Below the pieces are notes generated by a model, which saw only the letters and a list, made by a program, of their open reading frames with translations, was not told the origin of the DNA and searched no databases. Positions 14,320 to 23,010 of a stretch of DNA of 64,000 bases are shown piece by piece. The translations under genes were made by a program, and so were the position numbers. The first letter of the stretch is position 1, and each line of letters opens with the position of its first letter. Source of the stretch: Atrichornis clamosus (Eukaryota; Chordata; Aves; Passeriformes; Menuridae); contig WBMZ01010246.1 in the NCBI GenBank assembly GCA_013400975.1, forward strand, positions 62,001 to 126,000, given 5' to 3'.

Positions 14320-14377
14320 TTTTTTCCCATTTTATCGTCCTATCACTACCACAGTCCTTAAGAGAAAGCAGAGGCTG
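14320..14377 (+). other. Exon-like segment on the plus strand (possible lncRNA exon)
   Basis: A long pyrimidine-rich tract ending ATTACTTTTCACAG precedes this segment, which ends at a consensus donor (GGCTG followed by GTAAGTG). Two frames are open across the 58 nt. One of them (phase 1 to 0) reads FFPFYRPITTTVLKRKQRL. No protein family is recognised. GTAAGT-type donors occur by chance every few kilobases, so this is only suggestive. Its interest comes from two more well-bounded segments on the same strand within 2.1 kb. Confidence 0.2.
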
Positions 14378-14998
14378 GTAAGTGTCTCACACCTGTCATT
14401 TCAGTATTAGCATCAGGAAGTAGATACTGAACATTCTGATACCACCATAAAACCGGTAAACTAAGAAATCTCACCTTCGATTCTATCACTTTATCACTGT
14501 TCTTGTATGCTTCCCCAGATACCTGATGATCACCATCAGAGCCAGGGTATTGAATTAGACATACTTGTTCTGAATCAGAACAGCTGTTCTTACAGATTTA
14601 TTGCTAAAACAATATGGGTTCTGCCAGATCTAAGAAAATCAGCAAGAAATCAGCAAGAAATAAAGTTACAGACTCTTGTATTTTACTACAAGTAGCTTTG
14701 GTATTTGGAAATCCCGTATTTCTTTGTCTGTGTTTGTTAGACTGCTATGCAAAGAGGGTTAATTCTAGTGAAGATCAACACATATGTAAAGTATCCAGAT
14801 ATTTTCTTGGATTGTGCTAGGAAACATTAAGCATATGAAATTCAGCACAAAATATTTTTCAACTTCTGAGAAGTATGGGTGAAAATACTTTGAACATGAT
14901 TAAGATCATCCTTATTAACATAAGAATGTAAAACAATTTGTTGGAAAACACTCACCATTTAAGGTATTCCATATTGTTTTCCAATGTTATTTTCCCAG

Positions 14999-15116
14999 AG
15001 ACACCAAGAATGGTTTGGTTTTGTGGTTTGGGTGGGTGGGGAGAAGGTTGTTGATGTTTTGGGAAAAGCTACCAAAGCTTGCTTGGTTTGCTTGCTCCTG
15101 ATCCTCAGCTACAGCG
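14999..15116 (+). other. Exon-like segment on the plus strand, 118 nt, open in one frame
   Basis: The acceptor is strong: a T-rich tract ending TTATTTTCCCAG. The donor is consensus (ACAGCG followed by GTAAGTG). One frame is open throughout (39 codons plus one base, phase 0 to 1). The peptide begins RHQEWFGFVVWVGGEKVVDV and ends in a hydrophobic ACLVCLLLILSYS stretch that could be one membrane-spanning segment. An internal acceptor-like CTCCTGATCCTCAG lies just before the end. No homologue is recognised. It may be a lncRNA exon or chance. Confidence 0.22.
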
Positions 15117-16356
15117 GTAAGTGGCTGCTGGCAGACCTAATTTCAAGAGCCTACTGCAGGACAAACTGTCATTATTTGATCCATTAAATCTAGAATTTCA
15201 AAAACTTTTTTAAAGAATTTTAAAAAACAAACTTCCAACCACATACCCACCCTTGGGTTTCAGATCCAAGTAAAATTCCACTCCCCACCAGTGTTATCTT
15301 GCCAAATTCAGAGCAGGAGGAAAACATCCAGAGGACTCCACCACAGGCAGGACATGGTAGCAGTCCCAGGAGCCTGCTCCGCAGTTGGTTTTTATTAAGG
15401 AATGCACAAGCTTCTGTGCTCCAGTCAGAAATATTTGGGGGCTCCAGCACATGAACAGTAACTCAATAACCACACTTCCTTCTCTGTATCATAAAATAAA
15501 CACAGTCCCTGAGATAGACTCTATGGATTTATGTCCTTTCAAAAGAATTTAGTAATTGGAGGGAGAAAAAAATAAAACCACGAGTAAAGTGCACGGTCCA
15601 AAATGTGCAGTAAATAGTTTGGAAAGCAATGTTCTCAGCTGGGAGTATTGCAACAGATGTTTATCATGAGCTACTGCAACAGTTAATCTAACTCCGAGCC
15701 AGATTAACTCTTTGCCATTGGAAAAAAGCCTTTTTTTCCATTGTCAGCCTAGAGAAAACAAGGGGATGTGCCAGAACTGATAACAAGCAGTTAACTGAAT
15801 GACGGGGGAGGAAAAAAAAACGCCATAAAGCCCAACCAAATAAACTGATATCTTGCCTAAAAGACTTAGATGAACAGGTGTATGTGTGGGTGGGAGTGGA
15901 AGGAAAAAAAAATAAAGAAAAACATTTAAACAAAGCCTCCACTGACATTCTGGTCACTGAAGTGGGTACACACAAAATGAGCTAAATATTTCTGAACAAT
16001 TCACCAAATAATGGATTTCTTCTTTTTTTTTTTTGGAGAGCATAGGAAATAGGACTATTGAACTTGGGTTTCAAAATGTGGTACCAGTATACCACAGTAA
16101 CAACTCAGAGATTATTCTATTTCAAGATATTCTGAGGAAGAATGAAAACAGGAAGGTACAAAACTACGTATGCAATCTGGTATTTACTTCTTAAAGATAC
16201 AAATGCAAATCACAATTTAAAGCATCATTATTTAAAGCTGAAATTACCATTTCTCAATGAATGCGGATCAGAATCCTGTTTGCAACATCTCCTAAAGGCA
16301 AGTGAAGGGTTAATAAATCAGTGCCCAGAGCCATTCCTCTGCTCTTAATTTTACAG

Positions 16357-16450
16357 GCATTTAATTCTGGAAAATCCTTGAGCATATATGAGTCCTGTGA
16401 AAAGAGTGAGCAGTCCATCCCCTTCCACCATCCAAAGAGATCAAAGAGAG
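16357..16450 (+). other. Exon-like segment on the plus strand, 94 nt, open in one frame
   Basis: The acceptor is very good (CTCTGCTCTTAATTTTACAG), and the donor AGAG followed by GTAAGTG matches consensus almost completely. One frame is open for 31 codons plus one base (phase 0 to 1). The peptide begins AFNSGKSLSIYESCEK and ends FHHPKRSKR. The other two frames hit stops early. Its phase follows from the segment at 14320-14377 but not from the one at 14999-15116. A coding transcript could therefore use only one of the last two, or the transcript could be non-coding. The protein is not recognised. Confidence 0.25.
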
Positions 16451-17576
16451 GTAAGTGCACCATGTTCTCAGTGCACTCACCTGAGCATCACCTATGGCTC
16501 CCCCATCCCTGGGACCACACTGCACCAGGATCCGTGTAAAACTGCTGGGAGGCAGAGGTGGTTTGAGGATTCACAGCCTTGCACAGCTTCCAAGGCCACA
16601 CACAACTTTCATGTGAAGCCCTCACCTTCCCCTTCGCATTCCCAGCTGCAGTAACACAAGAATAAGCGGCACAGATTCTGGAAACTTTTGTCTAAACTTC
16701 CCTCCTTACTGAAGAAAATCTTCACTTGTTCGTTGTTTGGGTTTTTTTAAATGAAGAAAAAAACAAATGCCAACCTGTCAAGTGTAAAGACAACCTGAAG
16801 ATACTTTATTTCTCCAATTGCTTAGCAGAACAATAAATGAATAAAAAACTCTTGGAAAATAAATTACTCAAAAGCTCTAGGAAGTCATTTCCACTCCCCA
16901 GTATTTCTGCTGCTAATGCAGAATGAGTTTTTTTCTTGATACTACTCTTAATCAACAAAAGCAGCAGCAAGCATTAACAGTCCTTCTATATTTGATGTAG
17001 AGATTGATGTTATTTATTCAAGAAAATCTTCTTAAATATTCCTTCAATGCCAAAAAGACCACTGACCACAGAGCCACATGCCAGCAGTACCTCCACTCAG
17101 CCCTTGGCCCTTCCAGGCCATTGCAACAGTCACCCGTTACTCTGCTGACTAAAATACAATCGCTTGCAGCTTGTTTTGGCTTGGGTTTTTTCCCCCATAT
17201 ATCAAAAGTCGTAAGTGTCAAAAGAAAGGTTTTGTTTTCTAAATTTTTAGTATTCCAGAGAAATATACTGACAATGCATTCCACAAGTCTTGCCAAGAAT
17301 GTCTTTTGTGTTCACAGCTTCAGTGTTGATGATAAATTTTGAACGCTAACAGTACAAAGTATGATTTAAATCAGAGCCTAAATCATAAATGTAAAAGTAA
17401 TTTAAGCTAGTGAACTGGAAACCTTAATTTAAATAATCTCATTTTGCCAATATAGTTTTCCTAAAGACCTATTTGCTTTCAATGGTTGTTACTTCTCACT
17501 GAGAAGGTAAATAAACTACATGAATCTATTTAAATGATTACGAAGCCTAATATATTCTACATCTTTTATTTTTACA

Positions 17577-17626
17577 TTTTATTAAGTAGACAGTTTACTA
17601 GACAATTTTATTTTATTAAGTAGACA
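17577..17626. repeat. Short local duplication (16-bp direct repeat)
   Basis: TTTTATTAAGTAGACA occurs at 17577-17592 and again at 17611-17626. A further TAGACAATT motif is shared just after each copy. It looks like a small tandem slippage or segment duplication in AT-rich DNA. No mobile-element family is implied. Confidence 0.7.
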
Positions 17627-20600
17627 ATTATTTTTTTAACTATGACTCCTAAGTGCTTCAAAAATATTTAGTAAGTCCTAAAGCACCTTTTATAATGACA
17701 ATTACCCCATTTTATTGAAGGATAACCCAAAGAAGAGACAATTAACTAGTCTAGGCTCTTTCCTTCACTAGATTAAACTAGCTCTAAGTTAACATGATTG
17801 ATCTTCACTATAACAACAACCTGTTGCCCATAATTTTTCACTCTGACCTAGCAATTGCAATTATTTGCAAATATCAGTAAGGGATCAATTAGAAGCAAAG
17901 CCTCAGGCAGCAGCAGCAGAAGGCTGGACTAAATATCTGTACAAGAACAAGGAGGTTTTGCTGGATGGTTTCACCAAGATGACACTTAGTACTATTTTTA
18001 CTTCATCTTCTGAAACGTGGATGTGAAGGTAGCACACAGCACAGTCTGCTGCTGCCTTCACAACACCACAGCTTGCTTGGTGAACGACCTCAATTATTTT
18101 GCCCTGAATGACGGCAAAAATAGCAGTGAGCACTTAGATCGCTCACACAGCCCCAAAGAACCAATACACTAGACTTTCCAAGTTGTACAACCTCTATTTT
18201 GAGTAGTTATTTCTTAATATCGTGCCTCAAAATCTGCAGGACGTTGTGCCTACAGCACTTGCTGTGAATGCTTCAGAACTGTTTCCATGTACTGAATATT
18301 GCCCATCCCGACATGCCAGGCTGAGACCTTACACCTGCACAGTTCCTTCCCTGAGGGACAGCACCAGACCTAAAACGTTTATTTGTCAAGATAGGCAATG
18401 TATGAAAAGTGGGAGAAGTGGTACAGAATTATTTTTAACGTTTTTCCACAGTCTCTCATCGCTGTGCCCATTTTTCATTGGCATGAAAAGCCACCTGTGC
18501 CCCGAGTTGGCCCATGATGGGAAACTGCATCTTTCCTAAAGCACTTCTTGATCTCTCCTCCCAAGCCAGCCCTTACCGAGGAGGAGCATCCATGTCTCTC
18601 AGGCTACTTTATCCTCCTGTGAACTTTCCTTTCCTGAGATACAGAAATTTTAGCAGTTAGACATTAATGGCCATCTCTGAGCTTAGTCAGGAGGGGCGAG
18701 AGGCACCCTCCTCCACATGGTGGAGGAAAATAAAGCAGTAAAAGACACAGTGGTCCATGATCAGACAAACTTGATAGAAGCAACCATATAAAATGCTAGC
18801 TCTTCCCCTCTACCTGAAGACCCTCTGGTAAGGGGTGACCACTACGAGGATGTAGAGTAGGAGGGTCTCAAGGAGACAACCCATTGCTTTGATGCTGCAA
18901 GGTCCAGCTGGATTCCCCCATCTCACTGCAAGTCCTCATCTGCAGCTTCAGGAAAAAAAGTGCTGTTCCCTCCAAAGTCAACTGTAATGATATGTGCCAG
19001 ATCCTAAACCCCACCCCACCAGCGTGCCACACATGCCACCTTTTTTCCCTACACAGGAGCACAGGAATTAGAGGGATGAGCAGAAGCTGCAGCGAGCAGA
19101 ACGGGACGAGGCAGCTGCAGGTCAGGGACCTCACTGTGCCTAAGGAAGTCACCCTGCTGAAGTGAAACCGAAAGCTCCACACTCACAACCACCTGCATTT
19201 CCTGCCCAAGTTTCCCAACAAGGTGCACCAAGTGCACCTCTACACTGCCACGGTTTCCTGTCCATCGCTCCACGCTCCAGTCCTGCCACGAGGCTTCGGG
19301 CAGGACGATGCTGCTTTGGGAAGCGAGGAGGCTCCAGTGGGAACGCCGGGCCCAGAAGGCAGATGTTGTGTAAATTCATATTTCATAAAAACAGTTAATT
19401 GTGACAAGAGAGCTGTAAACATCCTTGTACTGCTTAAATTATTTCTCCACTTAGAGCAACTCTACTACCAGGAAATGTTACACATTGCACTTTATACCCA
19501 ACTGGCAGTGCTCAGTGATAACATTACAGCTCTGTTAAATAACAGATATAAAAATCACAGATCTTTAAAAACTAGAAATTAATTTTTCTGCCATCATTCA
19601 ACATAACCATTTGAAAACAAACATGCCATGCAATTGTCATTAAAAGTTTTCCAATCTAACGCTGCATGTGTTTTAAGTATGAAAATTATACTTTTGAAAT
19701 AAACATTGCTGCGATCAGGGAAAAGTGCTACCATAAGTCACATTGCCATTAGACAGAAACTACCACCATGAAGACTCAGTAATCTCTCACATTTCACCAA
19801 GAAAATATTCTCTCTCCATCCCATAAGGTCACAATAAAAGAAAAAAGGAAACAAAAACCAGCTACAAAACAGCTAGACAATACCTGCTAAAACTTTGATT
19901 ACTTAATTCAGACTCACAGGTAGGTAAAATAAGAAATTCAGAGACTGTTTTGTAATGAGTGTATGGTTTATGCCTATTACTGATGCTGAACCTTCAGTAA
20001 TCTTTGTTTAGCAAATTTATTTTATCTGTATGAATCTTCCTGTGCATACTGGAGTCTAATTATTATCCAACTCATACCATTAGGAAAAAACATAAACCTT
20101 CCAAAAAAAAGTCTAACAGAGTTTCACATTTTCTAGCTCAACCTTTTTTTAATGTTCAATAATTCAGAAAAATATTTATGAAGAGTTTATCATCTATTTA
20201 TACTTGGAAAAGATTTTTTTTCTAGTAACAGGCATCTCCTTTAGATATTAAGTCTACCCTTAGCAGCATTTACCAATTTAAGCACAAGAGTAAGAAACAA
20301 CAAAGTTTTCTCCAGCTCTGTGAGGTCACAGAAGCAATCCAGTACTGTGCCAAAGGGAAAGCAAAGCTTTCATCTCCTCTCTCTCACCTGCCTGGGTGAG
20401 AAAACAAGCAGGAGGCGTGGAGGGTAATTCAGTTCTGCAGTGCTCACGTCATCTTTCATATTTCTGTTACCGCCACAAGCAGGCAACGCCTGCCAGCCTG
20501 GCTGCAGTTTGTTTACACACCATTAGAAACCAGAATTTGCTATTTAGGCTAAAAAAGTCTCACTCGGTATCAAACAGACATAGACCTTGTTTTGTCTGTT

Positions 20601-20653
20601 TTCTCAGGATACTCTAAAAAAAGTTTATATAATGTATGAAAATTATGCATGCC

Positions 20654-20663
20654 ATTACGTAAT
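20654..20663. promoter_or_regulatory. Palindromic ATTACGTAAT (PAR-bZIP / D-box-like) site
   Basis: The 10-bp perfect palindrome ATTACGTAAT matches the TTACGTAA core bound by the DBP/HLF/TEF and NFIL3 families. It sits in AT-rich sequence with ATGCAT and CATTTCATT motifs nearby, about 2 kb from the CpG island. Only the motif is seen; binding is inference. Confidence 0.3.
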
Positions 20664-22578
20664 GAAATCAAAGTGCCATAAAATGTACACGTAAGTATTT
20701 CAATTTTTAAACAGCAGTTACTGAACTGTAGCTGGCTTCATTTTAAAAGTGCACATTGCCTGTATAAATAGCATTTATTTAATAATTATTATCATTATTT
20801 TTATATAACTATCTGAATTTCTTATATACTAAAGTACTCACAATCATTTCATTACAGCACACTAATAAATTCAACTTAAACTCCCCTGGTATCTCCCATT
20901 TCAGATGATTTGGGTAGATAATCATAGAACTGCAGGTGTGTAGGTTTTCCCTGGGAGACAACAAATCACTGGTAGTGCAACAGGTGCTGTTTTAAGTCAT
21001 CATCATTTTTCCCAACAAGGATTCTGCTGTCACAGTCTCTCTCGGTGCTCAGGATGCCTGTGCACCCACGGGTGCAGGGGCAAGAGGTGAGGAAAGACAC
21101 ATGAGCCTGGGGCAGGACAGCTCCTCCAGCCACTTCCCACACCCCAGAGGCACAGGGGCTGCTCCCGCTTGGTCAGGCCAGACTGAAATTCTTCCATCAC
21201 TCCATGAAAAAACTTTACTGAGTCTTACAGCTTCAAGCCAGCACCAAAAAAAATTAAGTTTTTAGGCCTAGACACAGAGGTGGCTCCACAAGCATCCTTC
21301 TGCCTCTGAGATGCACAGCAAGGAGTTAATCACACACACAGATGTAGATCACACCGACTTCACGAACAGAACCACTGATTTTAACCCAAATTCTATATAA
21401 GGCACCTTAAAGGTTCAGTGGCAATTTATTCAAAAGAGGCATTCAGGCACTGACTTCTAAATGGCTGTAATCAGTTATTTCTAGCCAAAATTTCCACTCT
21501 CCACGCATGTCACAGAAATGGTTGTGCAAATACACTACAGTTTCCAGTACTATCTCCAGCCGGGGATGCTCAGAGTGTATTTAAATTCTAGCTAACTGCT
21601 AGATGACACAGAAAGCACAGAACCCAATCATAACTGCAGCCTTATGCAGAGAAAATGCTATAGAGAAAAGTTGCAAAATCTGTCAGCAAATTTCTCTGTC
21701 TGAAAACGTATCTCCTTCAGAAATAACTTTTGCCATGAAAACCATCAGGAAACTGTGAAGTTTAAAAAGGTGGATGTGGTTTTCATTTTCTAAATCTACA
21801 GAAGAAATATAATAAATACAATTGATTGTAGAACACCTCATGAAAAAGAGAAGAGAGGAGGTATGTTGCAAAATAACAGAGCTAAATTTGTCCCTGAAAC
21901 ACGTAACAGATTTACAAGGCAAGAGATAAACGAGCGTATTTAAGTTCATATTTGTTATTTTAAACTCAAACCAAACAAAGTATGTTCAGATAACCACACA
22001 TGATCACATCAATTTCCAGTTAACTGCAGCGAAGTTATTTCATATTTAGCAAATTCAAGGAAATAACTTATGGGAAGAATCCCGGGTCTTCCGCTGGGAT
22101 CTGACAACATCCCCCAGCCGATTCCCATTTACTTTCCGCAATTCAGCACACGCAAATCTCAATTTCCAAACCGGAGACACCCGCAGCGCCAACTCTGCGC
22201 TCGCCAAGTTCATTCCAGCGCAGCACCGGGACGGGCGGCGGGGACCCCGCACCCGGAGCACTGCCCGGTCCCGGGGCACCCCCCGCGCTGCAAATAACAC
22301 AGCCCACACGGGATGCATCCCCTGGCATTCCCGGCGGCGCTGACCGGGCAAACTCCCGGTGCCCCCGGCACAAAGAGCCGCATCCCCGGAGCAGCCCCGC
22401 GCCGCGGGCAGGATGCGGCCGGCGCTGCCCCCGGCGCTGCGCTGGCGCAGCCCCCGCCCAGCGGCCGCCGGGGGTGCGGTGCAAAAATAATTATTAAAAA
22501 AAAAAAAGAAAAACGATAAATCAACCACTGGGGCTCAGGACGGTGCGCAGGGCCGTGGGCACCGCGCCGGGTACCGAG

Positions 22579-22631
22579 CATCCATCCCTCCCTCCCTCCA
22601 TCCATGCATCCATCCATGCATCCATCCATCC
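22579..22631. repeat. CATC/CCTC-type tetranucleotide microsatellite
   Basis: The stretch is built from imperfect TCCA, TCCC and TGCA-interrupted tetranucleotides. It lies inside the CpG island, just downstream on the minus strand of the candidate exon 1 donor. It would therefore be the start of intron 1. Length variation between individuals is likely. Confidence 0.85.
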
Positions 22632-22645
22632 GCCCACACACCCAC

Positions 22646-22652
22646 CTTGCAT
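22646..22652 (-). CDS. Candidate start codon and end of exon 1 of hypothetical gene B
   Basis: On the minus strand GGCGGG ATG CAA G is followed directly by GTGGGT, an acceptable donor. The ATG has G at -3, but C at +4. It lies about 73-139 bp from the three periodic CCAAT boxes, so any 5' UTR must be short. Only seven coding bases (M, Q and one base) would be in this exon. The single leftover G joins the AA that begins the exon at 13101-13162, giving GAA (Glu). The frame stays open upstream through the CCAAT boxes, which is expected in GC-rich DNA. This is inferred from phase and position only. Confidence 0.25.
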
Positions 22653-22724
22653 CCCGCCGCCGGCTCCACACCGGAATACGCCGCCACCGCCGCCGCTGCT
22701 GAAAATACGGGGCAGGCGGGCGGA

Positions 22725-22791
22725 CCAATGGGGGCGGAGAGCGCCCCACCCGCAGCCAATGGCGGCCGCCCGCCGCCGGCCCCCAGCCAAT
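22725..22791 (+). promoter_or_regulatory. Three CCAAT (NF-Y) boxes at exact 31-bp spacing
   Basis: CCAAT pentamers lie at 22725-22729, 22756-22760 and 22787-22791. A fourth lies at 22877-22881. The first three are exactly 31 bp apart, close to three helical turns, so they face the same side of the DNA. NF-Y-driven promoters often carry two or three boxes spaced about 30 bp. The second and third are each followed by GGCGGC, so CCAATGGCGGC also carries an ATGGCGGC core like that of YY1. Confidence 0.7.
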
Positions 22792-22880
22792 GGCGGCGCA
22801 GCTCATTACGCGGCGGCGGCCGCGGCGGGGGCGGGGAGCGGCGCGGCTCTGCCCGCTCCTCGCCCGCCCCCCTTGGCCAA

Positions 22881-23006
22881 TTCTTTTCCTCCCTTTTTCC
22901 TCCTTTTTTTCCTTCCCCCATCTTTTCCCTATCCTTTTTCTTTCGTGTTTTTTCCTTTTTTTCTTCCCCCTCCCTACCACTCACTCCCGCTTTTTTATTT
23001 CCCTCT
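22881..23006. other. 126-bp polypyrimidine/polypurine tract flanking the CpG island
   Basis: The plus strand is almost all C and T. I count nine purines, at 22920, 22931, 22945, 22947, 22976, 22979, 22983, 22989 and 22997. Such mirror-like homopyrimidine tracts next to promoters can adopt triplex (H-DNA) structure or recruit GAGA/PTB-type factors. It lies upstream of the island for minus-strand transcription and just downstream of it for plus-strand transcription. Confidence 0.7.
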
Positions 23007-23010
23007 GGCC

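Larger units (their letters stand above)
16451..22074. other. Intron-like AT-rich stretch, no gene seen
   Basis: No supported gene, RNA or mobile element. A small local duplication lies at 17577-17626. A palindromic D-box-like site lies at 20654-20663. Slightly GC-richer patches are at 18540-18900, 19080-19370 and 21030-21180. They carry ORFs on both strands with no recognisable domain and no good splice bounding. If gene B is real this is its first intron. Confidence 0.45.
22075..22870. promoter_or_regulatory. CpG island promoter
   Basis: This is an abrupt switch from AT-rich DNA to about 800 bp dense in CG dinucleotides, with GGGGCGG and GGGCGG GC boxes (for example around 22731-22737 and 22825-22835). 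It is the only such region in the window. CCAAT boxes cluster at its right end, and no TATA box is evident, as is usual for housekeeping or broadly expressed vertebrate promoters. Direction is not fixed by sequence alone. The minus direction is favoured because an ATG plus donor (22652-22644) lies 70-140 bp from the CCAAT boxes. Divergent transcription is also possible. The very long ORFs here, up to 256 codons, are GC-driven artefacts. Confidence 0.85.

Noticed and set aside
12400..19715. Shared 14-mer AACATTGCTGCGAT at 12400-12413 and 19702-19715
   Set aside because: Several 14-mer matches are expected by chance in 64 kb, and flanking similarity does not extend.
22210..22980. 256-codon minus-strand ORF and the overlapping 221- and 178-codon plus-strand ORFs in the CpG island
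   Set aside because: Long frames are open on both strands at once because GC-rich DNA lacks stops. The translations are Pro/Ala/Gly/Arg runs and microsatellite-encoded peptide repeats, and they read straight through the CCAAT boxes.
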